64,000 nucleotides of DNA from Xylanibacter oryzae DSM 17970 (GCF_000585355.1 NZ_KK073873.1:3081703-3145702), one strand, 5' to 3'. Counted from the stretch's first letter, positions 16,620 through 27,636 are shown. Notes: a model not told the origin generated them from the letters alone. Numbers and translations: made by a program.

Positions 16620-18050
16620 ATGATGAAACGAATGAATGCAATGCTTGCCATCGCTGTTATGGTTGGTATCAGTGCCAATGCTGAAGTGAAGTTGCCTGCT
16701 TTCTTTAGCAATAATATGGTGATGCAACAGCAGACGGAATGTAATCTGTGGGGAACAGCAGATGCCAATCATCAGGTAAGGATCGTTACAGGATGGGATA
16801 AGAAGACATATAAGGTATCGGCCGATAATAAAGGTGCATGGAAGTTGCAGGTGCAGACACCGAAGGCAGGAGGCCCATATACCATAACATTTGATGATGG
16901 AAAAGAAAAACGTCTGGATAATATACTTATCGGCGAACTGTGGTTGTGCAGTGGACAGAGCAATATGGAAATGCCTATGAAAGGATTTAAAAACCAACCG
17001 GTAGAGGGCGCTAATGATGCTTGTCTTGATAGTAAGAACGATAATATAAGACTGTTTACGGTAAAACGTAATTCTACGATAGAGCCACAATATGATGTGG
17101 AAGGAACGTGGGAAAAAGCTTGTCCGGAAACAGTAAGAGAGTTTAGTGCAACAGCCTATTACTTTGGAAAAATGCTGAACAAGAACCTTAATGTACCCGT
17201 TGGATTGATCGTATCGGCCTGGGGCGGCAGTGCTTGCGAGGCCTGGATGAAAGCAGACTGGTTGAAAGCGTTCCCATCGGCAAAGATACCACAGAGTCAG
17301 GATGATATAAATAAATCGAAAAACCGTACACCGACAGGTCTCTATAATGCAATGCTGCATCCACTCATCGGTATGACGATACGGGGTGTGATATGGTATC
17401 AGGGAGAGGACAACTGGAACAGGGCTTCAACTTATGCTGATATGTTTACTAAAATGGTAAACGGTTGGCGTGAGGAATGGAAACAGGGAGATTTCCCATT
17501 CTATTATTGTCAGATAGCTCCGTACGATTATGGAATTATAACATCGGCAGGACAAGACACCATCAATTCTGCTTTCTTGCGTGAGCAGCAGTCAAGAGCC
17601 GAACTGCGACTGAAGAATAGTGGTATGGTTGTTCTTATGGATGCCGGACTGGAGAAAGGTATACACCCGATGAAAAAACAGGTAGCCGGAGAGCGCCTTG
17701 CCCGTCTGGCTCTGGTAAAGACATATGGCATTAATGGCATAACGGCAGAAAGTCCTTACTATAAAAATATTGAGATACATAACGATACGGTGACTGTACT
17801 TTTTGAAAGAGCCGATATGTGGATTAACTGCCATGGCAGTTTTGAATCAAAGAACTTTGAGGTAGCAGGCGCAGATAAGAAATTCTATCCGGCCAAGGCA
17901 TGGATATATCGCAGTAAGATGATGGTTAAAAGTGATAAGGTTAAAAATCCTATCGCTGTAAGGTATGCATTCAAGAACTATGCCGATGGTGATGTGTTCT
18001 GTGAAGACTTGCCATTATCAAGTTTTCGTTCTGATGATTGGAATAAGTAG
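16620..18050 (+). CDS. SGNH-family carbohydrate O-acetylesterase (sialate O-acetylesterase-like)
   Basis: The product is 476 aa with a signal peptide ending SANAEV. The catalytic triad is readable: Ser114 in CSGQSNMEMP, and Asp341 with His349 in DAGLEKGIHP. WYQGEDN and the GWGGSACEAW-type oxyanion block (SAWGGSACEAW) complete the SASA family pattern. In pectin loci such enzymes remove acetyl groups that block glycosidases. It starts one base after the GH106 stop, and the next gene follows by 6 bases, so the four enzymes form one operon. Acetylated galacturonate or rhamnose rather than sialate is the likely substrate here; this is inferred from context. Confidence 0.8.
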   Translation: MMKRMNAMLAIAVMVGISANAEVKLPAFFSNNMVMQQQTECNLWGTADANHQVRIVTGWDKKTYKVSADNKGAWKLQVQTPKAGGPYTITFDDGKEKRLDNILIGELWLCSGQSNMEMPMKGFKNQPVEGANDACLDSKNDNIRLFTVKRNSTIEPQYDVEGTWEKACPETVREFSATAYYFGKMLNKNLNVPVGLIVSAWGGSACEAWMKADWLKAFPSAKIPQSQDDINKSKNRTPTGLYNAMLHPLIGMTIRGVIWYQGEDNWNRASTYADMFTKMVNGWREEWKQGDFPFYYCQIAPYDYGIITSAGQDTINSAFLREQQSRAELRLKNSGMVVLMDAGLEKGIHPMKKQVAGERLARLALVKTYGINGITAESPYYKNIEIHNDTVTVLFERADMWINCHGSFESKNFEVAGADKKFYPAKAWIYRSKMMVKSDKVKNPIAVRYAFKNYADGDVFCEDLPLSSFRSDDWNK

Positions 18051-18056
18051 AATATT

Positions 18057-20678
18057 ATGAAGAAGATAATAATAGCATTGATTTCGTTTATTGCATTAAC
18101 AGTAAATGCACAGATAGAAACATCTATAGCAGGTATGTTTCCTATAAATAATACCGGTAGACTTGTATACAATTTCAATTCTGAATGGCGTTTCCATTTA
18201 GGGGATATGGCCGGAGCAGAGAAGACAAGTCTTGATGATAGTAGTTGGGATGTTGTTTCAACACCACATTGTGTGAAGCTAGAACCGGCAGAAGCCAGTG
18301 GTGGTAGAAACTATCAGGGAATAGCATGGTATCGTAAACACTTTATTTTGCCAAAAGAGACTGCCGGTAAGGATGTAGAGATATATTTCGAGGCCATAAT
18401 GGGTAAACAGAAAATCTACGTTAATGGCAAACTTGCCATTGAACACTTTGGTGGCTATCTGCCTGTTATTGTGCATCTTGATAAATATGGGGTTAAGGCC
18501 GGTGATAAATGCATGATAGCAGTAATGGCCGATAACAGTGATGATAAGAACTATCCTCCCGGTAAGCCACAGTATTCTCTTGATTTCTCATATCATGGTG
18601 GAATCTATAGGGATGTATGGATGATAGCAAAGTCAAAGGTTTCTATAACGGAGGCCCAAGATGAGAATAAAGTAGCCGGAGGTGGACTGTTTGTTCATTA
18701 TGCCAATATAACAAGAAAAGGTGCAGATGTATTTGTTAACACGGAAGTTAGAAATAATGAACGAGTAGCAAAGAATGTGGTTGTTGACAATGTATTAATG
18801 ACTGCTACAAATAAGGTAGCAGGTAAGGCATCTTCCAAACTACTACTCAATCCGGGTGAAGCTAAAACATTTATTCAGAAAATACATGTTAGTAAACCAA
18901 ACCTATGGTCGCCCGAAACGCCTTACTTGTATAACTTGACTTCTAAAGTTAAAGATGGTAAGACTATAGTGGATGGAGGAAAGACAAAGATCGGTATTCG
19001 TTCGTTTGAGTTCAGAGGAAAAGATGGATTCTGGTTGAATGGCGAGAAATATCATCAGTTGATTGGTGCTAATCGTCATCAAGATTTTGCGTATGTTGGT
19101 AATGCGTTGCCTAACAGTCAACAGTGGCGTGATGTACGCCGACTGAAAAATGCCGGTTTTAATATAATACGTACAGCTCACTATCCTCAGGATCCCGCAT
19201 TTATGGACGCCTGTGATGAACTTGGAATGTTTATAATCGTAGCTACCCCAGGTTGGCAGTTTTGGAACAAAGACCCACAATTCGCAGAGCGTGTTCAGCA
19301 GAACACCCGTAATATAATACGTAGAGACCGCAACCATCCGTGTGTGCTTATGTGGGAACCTATACTTAATGAGACACATTATCCTGAAGATTTCTCACTA
19401 AAGGCATTGCAGATAACAAAAGATGAATATCCTTATCCATATAGACCGGTAGCTGCTGCAGATGTGGCATCTGCAGGAGTTAAAGACAATTATGACTTGG
19501 TATACGGGTGGCCCGGTGACGATGAGAAGACTGATAAACCCAAACAATGCATATTCACTAGAGAATTTGGCGAATATGTGGATGATTGGTATGCACATAA
19601 CGCTATAAACAGAGCCAGCAGAAGCTGGGGTGAACGTGCTCAACTGGTCCAGGCATTGTCGTTAGCCAATACCTGCGATGGAATGTTCCGCACCAACGGA
19701 CAGTTTATTGGAGGTTGCCTGTGGCATCCATTCGATCACCAGCGAGGCTACCATCCCGATCCATATTGGGGAGGCATTTACGATGCTTTCCGTCAGACGA
19801 AGTATGCATATTATATGTTCCGCAGTCAATCACCTGCATCGTATAGCAATCCATCTGTTGAAAGTGGACCGATGGTATATATAGCCCATGAAATGACTCC
19901 ATTTTCAGAGCCGGATGTAGTGGTATTCAGCAACTGTGACTCAGTAAGACTGTCTATCTATGATGGTGCAAAATCATGGACGCTGCCGGTGGTGCACGCT
20001 AATGGACATATGCCCAACCAACCGGTAATATTTAAGAATGTGTGGGATTTCTTCGAGTCACGCGACTACAGTTATGTAAAAAAGAACTGGCAGAAGGTTA
20101 ATATGGTGGCAGAAGGAATCATAGATGGTAAGGTAGTGTGCAAAATGAAAAAAATGCCGTCACGGCGTAGCACCAAACTACGTCTTTACGCAGATACAGA
20201 AGGCAAGTCGTTGGTAGCCGATGGTTCTGACTTCGTTGTTGTTGTGGCCGAAGTGACAGATGATAGTGGTAATGTGCGAAGACTGGCTAAAGAGAATGTA
20301 CGTTTTACAGTTGAGGGTGAGGGTGAAATTATAGGCGACAGCACCATTAATGCTAATCCAAGAGCTGTAGAGTGGGGATCTGCTCCCGTCTTGATTCGTT
20401 CAACCCGTAAAGCCGGCAAGATAAAAATAAAAGCCGAGGTAGAATTTCAGGGCGTACATGCACCTTCGTCTGCCGAGTTAGAAATAGAAAGTGTTCCGTC
20501 TGATATTCCTTTCTGTTATTTGGAACAGAATATCACAGGATCGAAATCGAATAAAACTTCTGAGACAGAAACTTTACAAGATAAAAAAATATACAGGAAG
20601 ACTGTCCTTACTGAAGAGCAGAAAGCAAAATTACTTAAAGAAGTGGAACAGCAACAGGCTGACTTTGGAATAAAATAA
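18057..20678 (+). CDS. Glycoside hydrolase family 2, second copy (beta-galactosidase-like)
   Basis: The product is 873 aa with a signal peptide ending TVNAQI. Domains: sugar-binding jelly roll, Ig-like domain, TIM barrel, then an extra Ig-like domain of the invasin/DUF4982 kind (about 690-830) and a Lys/Gln-rich tail. Catalytic residues: acid/base Glu439 in WEPILNETHYP and nucleophile Glu503 in TREFGEY. It is clearly different from the first GH2 of the locus in sequence around both Glu residues, so the two probably cleave different linkages. It is the last gene before the regulator; no strong terminator separates them. Confidence 0.85.
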   Translation: MKKIIIALISFIALTVNAQIETSIAGMFPINNTGRLVYNFNSEWRFHLGDMAGAEKTSLDDSSWDVVSTPHCVKLEPAEASGGRNYQGIAWYRKHFILPKETAGKDVEIYFEAIMGKQKIYVNGKLAIEHFGGYLPVIVHLDKYGVKAGDKCMIAVMADNSDDKNYPPGKPQYSLDFSYHGGIYRDVWMIAKSKVSITEAQDENKVAGGGLFVHYANITRKGADVFVNTEVRNNERVAKNVVVDNVLMTATNKVAGKASSKLLLNPGEAKTFIQKIHVSKPNLWSPETPYLYNLTSKVKDGKTIVDGGKTKIGIRSFEFRGKDGFWLNGEKYHQLIGANRHQDFAYVGNALPNSQQWRDVRRLKNAGFNIIRTAHYPQDPAFMDACDELGMFIIVATPGWQFWNKDPQFAERVQQNTRNIIRRDRNHPCVLMWEPILNETHYPEDFSLKALQITKDEYPYPYRPVAAADVASAGVKDNYDLVYGWPGDDEKTDKPKQCIFTREFGEYVDDWYAHNAINRASRSWGERAQLVQALSLANTCDGMFRTNGQFIGGCLWHPFDHQRGYHPDPYWGGIYDAFRQTKYAYYMFRSQSPASYSNPSVESGPMVYIAHEMTPFSEPDVVVFSNCDSVRLSIYDGAKSWTLPVVHANGHMPNQPVIFKNVWDFFESRDYSYVKKNWQKVNMVAEGIIDGKVVCKMKKMPSRRSTKLRLYADTEGKSLVADGSDFVVVVAEVTDDSGNVRRLAKENVRFTVEGEGEIIGDSTINANPRAVEWGSAPVLIRSTRKAGKIKIKAEVEFQGVHAPSSAELEIESVPSDIPFCYLEQNITGSKSNKTSETETLQDKKIYRKTVLTEEQKAKLLKEVEQQQADFGIK

Positions 20679-20733
20679 GATTCTGAATGTATATTTTCTC
20701 TCAATTTAATTCGGTTCTTTTCGCTATTTTATG

Positions 20734-20741
20734 TAAGTTTG
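20734..20741 (+). promoter_or_regulatory. Promoter box of the HTCS regulator gene
   Basis: TAAGTTTG followed by CAATC, 20 bases before the ATG, which gives a very short leader. Confidence 0.55.
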
Positions 20742-20761
20742 CAATCGAAATCTATTAACAA

Positions 20762-23700
20762 ATGAGAAGATACCATACGCAACTACTGCTAATACTATTA
20801 TTGGCAATAACTATGCAGTCTGCTGCAACCGGTTCCGACTATTCAAATATGATAGTGGAGCATTACGGCGAAGACAGAGGTCTGCCTAACAATATCGTAA
20901 ACTGTTCTTTGAAGAGCCGTGATGGATTTCTGTGGTTTGGTACATGGTATGGTTTAAGTCGTTTTGATGGAACTAAATTTTATACATATAATAAAGCAAT
21001 ATTCCGTAATTCAAATCAGCCGCCACGTAAGATAGAGAGCATGGTGGAAGATGCAAACGGTAATATATGGATAAAGACACTTGACTGGAAATTATACATA
21101 TTCTATAAAGGAACTGAAATATTTCGTTCTGTATATGATGAGATAAAACCGTACTCACATAACATACAGGTAATAAAGATACAGCGCACGGCTGATGGGA
21201 GTGTGATGCTTCTTACGAAAGATAAGGAATTGTTACTTGGATATACGGATAAAGTAGGCAGTATTAAAATACATCGACTAATAAAACCGAATGGTTCTGT
21301 TAATCCATTCAGTCTTCAACTTCAAAAAAACATTATATCAGAAACTCGCAACTATATTAGTTGGGAGGGGATGGATTATACAATAAAAACCATAAGAAAA
21401 GCATCTGCGGCAATACTGCTTAATTCGTTAAAAGCAGAGAACTTTACTTGTGCATATCAACGTGGGAAATATGAACTATATGCCGGTTGCGAAGACGGTA
21501 AAGTCTATCTTATAGATGCATTGCATGGTAAAGTAAAACAATTATTCTCTGCCAAAAAAGAAATAACGAATATTGTAGCTGTATCTCCAACTGACATATA
21601 TATAACAGTGGCAGGTAAGAGCTCTTATCGTAATGGGAGACTTATAAATCTTTCGTTAAGTACCAATATATCAGCTTCATATGTAGATAGATATGGTAAG
21701 TTGTGGTTCTGCGATGACGATAGGGCGGCTGTATGTTACGACCCTATACATGACTCTTCTACAAGATATCCTTTTACTCTGTTTGGTAAGATATGCGAAC
21801 CTCAAATACAAGATGCAGGTAGTCATGGACTATTTTTTCTTTCGCCTGCAGGTGAGGCTTTCTATTTTGATCGTATAGATAGGAGTATGCATTCGATAGC
21901 ACAGATGCCACAAATAGTTGATGATGCACCAAATCAAAGATTCTTTAACCTCTATATGGATAAAGAAGGATTGCTCTGGCTATCTTCTACCAACTGTGGC
22001 GTGTATAAATTTAATTTTCCTCTGCAACAGTTTCATATGATAAAGTTGCCGTCTAATCCTTTGGAGTCAGATAAAAATAAAGGTGTACGCTCAATTTATC
22101 AGATGAAGAATGGTGATATCTGGGTAGGTACAAGAAGTAAGGACCTTTACGTGTTTGACATAAATGGACATCTAAAGAAGACGTACTCTTACAGTAAATA
22201 CCATATAGGTAGTGTATACTATATAATGATGGATAGAAAAAACAATCTATGGCTATCAACAAAAGGTGATGGTCTGGTTAAGGCTGTTACTGATAAATCA
22301 TTGCCGGATGGTTTCAGATTTATCCATTATAAGCACGATGCAAAAGATGTGAAGTCGATAAGCGGTAATAATGTGTACATGACATATATGGATGATTACA
22401 GTCGTATCTGGGTATGCACATTAGATGGTGGCCTTAACCTTATATCAGAAAATGGAGATAATATTGAATTTAAAAATAAATACAATGGATTCTTTCATTA
22501 TCCACAGTATGGTCAATACATGGAAGCCCGAAATATGGTGGAAGACCGTAGTGGACGTATCTGGGTAGGAACGATAGACGGACTGATGAGCTTTGAAAGC
22601 AAATTTACGAATGTGCATAATATAAGGTTTGAGACTTACCACAGGAAGAACCTTTCTTCTTTTGCTAACAATGATGTCTATGCTTTGTATAAGGATAATG
22701 CCTCAAATATATGGATGTGCGCATTTGGTGGCGGAATAAATAGATTAGACAGTTATGATAGAGACAACCACATACCTTCGTTCTCTTCATTGGGCGCAAA
22801 AGAGGGAATGCAGAGTAATGTTGTTGTCTCAATGGTATCTGATAGTCATAATCGTTTATGGTTCGGTTCTGATAAAGGATTATCGTGCTATAATCCTAAG
22901 ACAGACAGGGTGCGCAACTTCGACAAGTATGATGGATTCCCTGATGTGACAATGGAAGAAACAGCGTCTCTTTATAATAGGAATGGAACCATATGGATGG
23001 GGTGTAAACAAGGCATACTGGTCTTTAATCCATACAGTCTTAAAACATCCGGACTTACTTACAAGACATATATAGTGGATTGTGAAGTTAACAATAGAAA
23101 TATACGCAGTTATACTGATAATCCGATAATAGACAAAGACATTGCCTATACAGATAAGATCGTATTGAGTCATAACCAGAATATGTTTACTATTGAGTTT
23201 GCCGCTCTTAATTTTAATAATCAGAACCGTATCTCATATAGGTATCGCTTGAAAGGTTATGATCGTGACTGGCACTATAATGGGAATAACCGTATAGCAT
23301 CTTATACAAATGTACCTTCTGGTGAATATACATTTGAAGTAGAGACTATGGATGGGGCAAATCCTGAATTGAAATCTGGCTGCTCACTTCAAGTAGTAAT
23401 ACTTTCACCATGGTGGGCCAGTTGGTGGGCATATATCATTTATTCCATCCTATCATTAGGACTGATATATGGTTCTATACGTTTATCTCTATATATGATA
23501 AAGATGCGTAATGATGTCTATATTGGTCATCGCCTTGCAGAACTAAAAATACGATTTTTTACTAATATATCACATGAATTGCGTACACCTCTTACACTTA
23601 TACAAGGATCAATTCAAGAACTGAAAGAAAGAGAAAAACTATCTGATAAAGGTAAATCGTATGTGTCATTGATGGAGAAAAATTCTACACAGATGATACA

Positions 23701-25108
23701 ATTGGTAAATCAGATTCTCGACTTTCGGAAAATACAGAATGGTAAAATGCGTCTTCATGTCTCGTCGGTAAGTATGCACGGTATGATGGAAGCTTTTATG
23801 GAAGAATTCAGAGTGCTTGCAGACGAACATAATATAAAATTTACTCTGGAAATGCCTGATGGTGATATAATGGTTTGGGCAGATGAAGAGCGTTTGGAGA
23901 TAGTTGTACGTAATATATTAGCAAATGCTTTCAAATTTACACCGCAGGATGGTATCATAACGCTTACTGTCGAATCGGAGCGTGAAGGACTTTGCCGGAT
24001 AACAATAGAAAATAGCGGTAGCCATATCCCTGAAAATAAGTTATTTGAGATATTTGAACGTTTTTCTCAAGCTGATAATAATGAGAATGCAAAATATCAG
24101 GGCACAGGTATAGGACTGGCGGTATCAAAAGAAATAATGCACCTGCATCACGGTCATATATATGCTGAGAATTCATCAGATTCAAGTGTGCGTTTTGTAG
24201 TAGAAGTACCAGTAGAAAAAGAGAAGTTCACGGGTGAAGAAGTTGACTTCTATATATCAGGAAACGAAATGTCGAAGGCTGCAGACGATACTTTAGAAAG
24301 AGGCCCCGAACTATTAGAACAGACCAGTAACAATGAAAAAGAACTTCCGGCAATACTTCTGGTAGATGACAATCATGACTTGTGCGATATGTTAAAGTTG
24401 CAACTGGAAGGTGAATATAAAGTGCATGTAGCATATGACGGAAAAGAAGGTCTGCTAAAAGTGAATAAGTATCATCCAGATATAGTTATAACAGACCAGA
24501 TGATGCCTAATATGGATGGACTGGAACTGTTACACTGCATACGTACAGATTTTCAGATATCACATATTCCTGTTATCATATTAACAGCTAAAGGTGATGA
24601 TGAATCAAAAACGAAGGCAATAAGCATGGGCGCAAATGCCTATATCACCAAACCATTCAGTAAAGATTATCTTTTGGCAAGTATTACACAATTGCTCAAA
24701 GAGCGTCGCGCTTTCCGTGATACAATGCTAGCCAATGGTAATGTGGCAAGTGATGAATACAGTAAATATCTGGAACAAAAAGATGTAAAGTTTATTAAAG
24801 AGATACATCAGGTAATAGAAGATAATATAGACAATAGTGACTTCAATATAGATCTAATATCATCTACGATAGGACTGAGTCGCTCTGCTTTCTTTAAGAA
24901 AGTAAAGAGTCTGACAGGGTATGCCCCCGTAGACCTTATAAAAGAATATCGTATAAACAAATCATTAGAGCTTATGCGAACTACGGATTTCAGTATTACA
25001 GAGATTGCATTTAAGTCCGGATTCAAGGACAGTGGATACTTTGGAAAATGTTTTCGTAAGCGTTTTGGAAAGTCGCCAAGAGAATATATTAGCGAAATTA
25101 GAAAATAA
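20762..25108 (+). CDS. Hybrid two-component system sensor/regulator (HTCS) of the pectin locus
   Basis: The product is 1448 aa. In order: signal peptide, two seven-bladed Reg_prop beta-propellers (about 30-770, repeated text such as NIWIK, RIWVGT, LWFGS), a Y_Y_Y domain, one membrane segment (about 880-905, WWASWWAYIIYSIL), HisKA with His938 in NISHELRTP, HATPase (GTGIGLAVS), receiver with Asp1202, Asp1203 and phospho-acceptor Asp1245 (TDQMMPNMDG), and a C-terminal AraC-type helix-turn-helix ending FGKSPREYISEI. All signalling residues are intact. Periplasmic oligosaccharide binding should turn on the flanking susCD and enzyme genes. It has its own promoter box. Confidence 0.93.
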   Translation: MRRYHTQLLLILLLAITMQSAATGSDYSNMIVEHYGEDRGLPNNIVNCSLKSRDGFLWFGTWYGLSRFDGTKFYTYNKAIFRNSNQPPRKIESMVEDANGNIWIKTLDWKLYIFYKGTEIFRSVYDEIKPYSHNIQVIKIQRTADGSVMLLTKDKELLLGYTDKVGSIKIHRLIKPNGSVNPFSLQLQKNIISETRNYISWEGMDYTIKTIRKASAAILLNSLKAENFTCAYQRGKYELYAGCEDGKVYLIDALHGKVKQLFSAKKEITNIVAVSPTDIYITVAGKSSYRNGRLINLSLSTNISASYVDRYGKLWFCDDDRAAVCYDPIHDSSTRYPFTLFGKICEPQIQDAGSHGLFFLSPAGEAFYFDRIDRSMHSIAQMPQIVDDAPNQRFFNLYMDKEGLLWLSSTNCGVYKFNFPLQQFHMIKLPSNPLESDKNKGVRSIYQMKNGDIWVGTRSKDLYVFDINGHLKKTYSYSKYHIGSVYYIMMDRKNNLWLSTKGDGLVKAVTDKSLPDGFRFIHYKHDAKDVKSISGNNVYMTYMDDYSRIWVCTLDGGLNLISENGDNIEFKNKYNGFFHYPQYGQYMEARNMVEDRSGRIWVGTIDGLMSFESKFTNVHNIRFETYHRKNLSSFANNDVYALYKDNASNIWMCAFGGGINRLDSYDRDNHIPSFSSLGAKEGMQSNVVVSMVSDSHNRLWFGSDKGLSCYNPKTDRVRNFDKYDGFPDVTMEETASLYNRNGTIWMGCKQGILVFNPYSLKTSGLTYKTYIVDCEVNNRNIRSYTDNPIIDKDIAYTDKIVLSHNQNMFTIEFAALNFNNQNRISYRYRLKGYDRDWHYNGNNRIASYTNVPSGEYTFEVETMDGANPELKSGCSLQVVILSPWWASWWAYIIYSILSLGLIYGSIRLSLYMIKMRNDVYIGHRLAELKIRFFTNISHELRTPLTLIQGSIQELKEREKLSDKGKSYVSLMEKNSTQMIQLVNQILDFRKIQNGKMRLHVSSVSMHGMMEAFMEEFRVLADEHNIKFTLEMPDGDIMVWADEERLEIVVRNILANAFKFTPQDGIITLTVESEREGLCRITIENSGSHIPENKLFEIFERFSQADNNENAKYQGTGIGLAVSKEIMHLHHGHIYAENSSDSSVRFVVEVPVEKEKFTGEEVDFYISGNEMSKAADDTLERGPELLEQTSNNEKELPAILLVDDNHDLCDMLKLQLEGEYKVHVAYDGKEGLLKVNKYHPDIVITDQMMPNMDGLELLHCIRTDFQISHIPVIILTAKGDDESKTKAISMGANAYITKPFSKDYLLASITQLLKERRAFRDTMLANGNVASDEYSKYLEQKDVKFIKEIHQVIEDNIDNSDFNIDLISSTIGLSRSAFFKKVKSLTGYAPVDLIKEYRINKSLELMRTTDFSITEIAFKSGFKDSGYFGKCFRKRFGKSPREYISEIRK

Positions 25109-25170
25109 TTATAATATAATTGATTACAACAATTGTTAAAGTACGTCTTACATCATAATTGGTTAACCAA

Positions 25171-26082
25171 ATGCAAGATATGGGAATGGGTAGACTCACT
25201 TTAACAACAAGATTTTTATACATTTTACTACTATTGTCTTTGCCATTACAAATGACATATGCAAAAGATGGCAATCAGCGATATAAGATAGCTGCTTGTG
25301 ACTGGATGATGCTTAAAAGGCAAAAGATTGGCGAATTCCAACTCGCAAAGCAGATTGGCGCCGATGGTATTGAAATGGATATGGGAGGACTGGGAAAACG
25401 TGATACTTTTGATAATAAGTTACATCAGGTCTATTTTCAGAAACAGTTCAGACATACTGCAGATTCTCTAGGCGTGGAAGTGCCGTCTGTAGCAATGTCA
25501 GGCTTTTTCGCTCAGTCGTTTATTTCGAAAAATAATTATAAGGTTCTAATAGAAGATTGTTTAAACACTATGCGGATTATGGGTGCCAGAGTGGCATTCC
25601 TTCCGCTAGGTGGATGTGGAAATGGATGGCATAAAGATGGATCAGAACGTGCAGAATTGTTGCACCGTTTGCATGAAGTCGGTGAAATGGCAAAAGCTGA
25701 TAATGTGGTTATAGGCATACGCACAGCACTTGATGCCAAAGAAGATGTCAAATTGCTAGATGAGATAAATTCGGATGGAATAAAAATATACTATAATTTC
25801 CAGGATGCTACAGATAACAAACGTGATGTGTGCAAAGAATTGAAAATATTAGGAAAAGAAAGAATATGTCAGATACATTCTAGCAACACAGACAGTGTTA
25901 CATTGGATAAAGATAATAGAATAGACTTACAGAAAGTAAAGAAAACGTTGGATAAAATAGGATGGAGTGGATGGCTCGTGATTGAGCGTTCGCGTGATGC
26001 CTCAAGAGTGAAAGATGTAAAGTATAACTATGGAACAAACGTTAGATTCTTGAAACAAATATTTAAAAACGGGAATAAATAA
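25171..26082 (+). CDS. Secreted sugar-phosphate isomerase/epimerase-like TIM-barrel protein
   Basis: The product is 303 aa from the chosen ATG. After a hydrophobic N-terminal signal (RFLYILLLLSLPLQMTYA) comes an AP-endonuclease-2/xylose-isomerase-like TIM barrel (IGADGIEMDMGGLGK, then GWLVIERS at the end). The signal shows it works outside the cytoplasm, unlike the cytoplasmic isomerases. Members are common in Bacteroidetes sugar loci, acting on keto- or lactone-type sugars, but the reaction is unknown. Starts are ambiguous: TTG at 25159, ATG at 25171, 25180 or 25186 all lie in frame. It lies between the HTCS and the lipoprotein, 50 bases after the former. Confidence 0.65.
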   Translation: MQDMGMGRLTLTTRFLYILLLLSLPLQMTYAKDGNQRYKIAACDWMMLKRQKIGEFQLAKQIGADGIEMDMGGLGKRDTFDNKLHQVYFQKQFRHTADSLGVEVPSVAMSGFFAQSFISKNNYKVLIEDCLNTMRIMGARVAFLPLGGCGNGWHKDGSERAELLHRLHEVGEMAKADNVVIGIRTALDAKEDVKLLDEINSDGIKIYYNFQDATDNKRDVCKELKILGKERICQIHSSNTDSVTLDKDNRIDLQKVKKTLDKIGWSGWLVIERSRDASRVKDVKYNYGTNVRFLKQIFKNGNK

Positions 26083-26118
26083 TTAATTAATATCAAGTTA
26101 AACTTAAAACGTAAAATT

Positions 26119-27609
26119 ATGAAAAGAAATCGTTTCTTTACGTGCGGTAGAATCTTTGTGCTAGCCATTATGGCCTTAAGTGCATTATTCATATCTTCAT
26201 GTGCGGAAGATGGCTTTGATGACGAATCGTTTACTTCGGATGTAACAGATAGTACGCTGGTATCACCTAGCGCGGATAATATTAAGGTTACACCTAGTAC
26301 AGATGGTTCAACATTTACCATTTCATGGCCTGTTGTTTATGGCGCTGGTGGATATGCTGTCAGTGTTTTAAATGTTAATGACACCAACAACCCTGTAGCT
26401 GTTGATAGTGTCAATAATAAAACTATTGATGGATGCTCTGTAACTGTTAAAAGGGAAGAGGATACGAATTATAAAATATCTGTAAAAACATTAGGAAATA
26501 ATGTCTATAATAATAAAGACGCAAAGACTTCAACAGAAAAGTCTTATTCTACGTTTACAGCTACTTATATGTCTATCCCTGATGGTGCTAACCTGAATGA
26601 ATTCTTCGCATCAAATCCCTTGCCGGCTGATTCAATAGGCAAGACTCTTAACTACGATCTAGTGGCAGGCGGAACATACACCTTATCTGATGCCATAGAT
26701 TTCGGAGCAAATACGGTAACGTTGCGTAGTACAACAAAGGCGGAAAATGCGCATGTTAATTTTACAGGCATTGCCTCTGGCTTCAATACTTCGGCAGGGT
26801 TGGTCTTAAAGTATATCAACTTTGACTGTAATGCTTCTCAAGCAGGATTTATACAGATGAGTGCAAAACCTGTTACTACTCCGGTAGTAGTTTCTGCATT
26901 TGGAGCAAATTACAACTTCTACTTTATTAACGATCCAATAAGTGTAATAGGATGCAAAGTGGATGGTCTTAACTCTTTCTTCTTTTGGGATAATAAAGTG
27001 GCTGTTTGCAGTCCTACAACTCTGTTAGTGAAAAACAGTCTTGTACACTGTACCTCTTCTGATGCAATTAACCTTAAGAATGGGGCTTATATATGGACAA
27101 ATAAGGGTGGTGGTTTTGTAAAAGATCTTACCATAAATAATTCTACATTCTATAATACAGGAGTTGTAGAACCTAAATACTTTATTCAGTATGGAGGTTT
27201 TGGAATTGCTCAGATACCAACCTATTGGGTTAATAACTCTATTAATTTTGACCATGACACCTTCTATAATATCTGTCCTAATGGTCAATGGGGTAACTAT
27301 AATGGAATTGCAGGGAAATCTACTTCGTTCTGGAATATGACAAATAGTATATTCTATAATTGTAGTACATCTGGTGTAGCACGCAGATTCTTGGTAGGAA
27401 AATCCAAACAGCCTACAGCAAAATTTGATAATAACACATACATGAAACCAGACGGAACGTACGATAATCCTGCTGGGTTTGACGATTCCGGTACAGACAT
27501 AAAGGAGAACCCCGGGTTCAAGGATGCTGCTAATGGTGACTTTACGATAAGCGGATCAAAACAGGCTACTCTTGGCACAGGTGATCCACGTTGGTTGCCA
27601 ACGAAATAA
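26119..27609 (+). CDS. Surface lipoprotein with DUF4957/DUF5123-type beta-helix
   Basis: The product is 496 aa. A lipobox (LFISSCAE) marks it as a lipoprotein, with acidic residues after the Cys suggesting export to the cell surface. A fibronectin type III-like domain (about 55-145) follows, then a right-handed beta-helix region (DFGANTVTLRS, FYNTGVVEPKYF). DUF4957 and DUF5123 proteins of this kind take the SusE-like place in pectin loci with PL1 lyases. No lyase catalytic residues can be recognised, so galacturonan binding is the likely role. It is the gene directly before susC (27-base gap). Confidence 0.75.
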   Translation: MKRNRFFTCGRIFVLAIMALSALFISSCAEDGFDDESFTSDVTDSTLVSPSADNIKVTPSTDGSTFTISWPVVYGAGGYAVSVLNVNDTNNPVAVDSVNNKTIDGCSVTVKREEDTNYKISVKTLGNNVYNNKDAKTSTEKSYSTFTATYMSIPDGANLNEFFASNPLPADSIGKTLNYDLVAGGTYTLSDAIDFGANTVTLRSTTKAENAHVNFTGIASGFNTSAGLVLKYINFDCNASQAGFIQMSAKPVTTPVVVSAFGANYNFYFINDPISVIGCKVDGLNSFFFWDNKVAVCSPTTLLVKNSLVHCTSSDAINLKNGAYIWTNKGGGFVKDLTINNSTFYNTGVVEPKYFIQYGGFGIAQIPTYWVNNSINFDHDTFYNICPNGQWGNYNGIAGKSTSFWNMTNSIFYNCSTSGVARRFLVGKSKQPTAKFDNNTYMKPDGTYDNPAGFDDSGTDIKENPGFKDAANGDFTISGSKQATLGTGDPRWLPTK

Positions 27610-27636
27610 TTAATAATCTAATTAACAGAAAAGATT

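Noticed and set aside
16545..17360. A 271-codon minus-strand frame across the GH106/esterase junction
   Set aside because: Antisense to two well supported genes, Cys/Phe/Ile-rich nonsense text, no promoter or signal.
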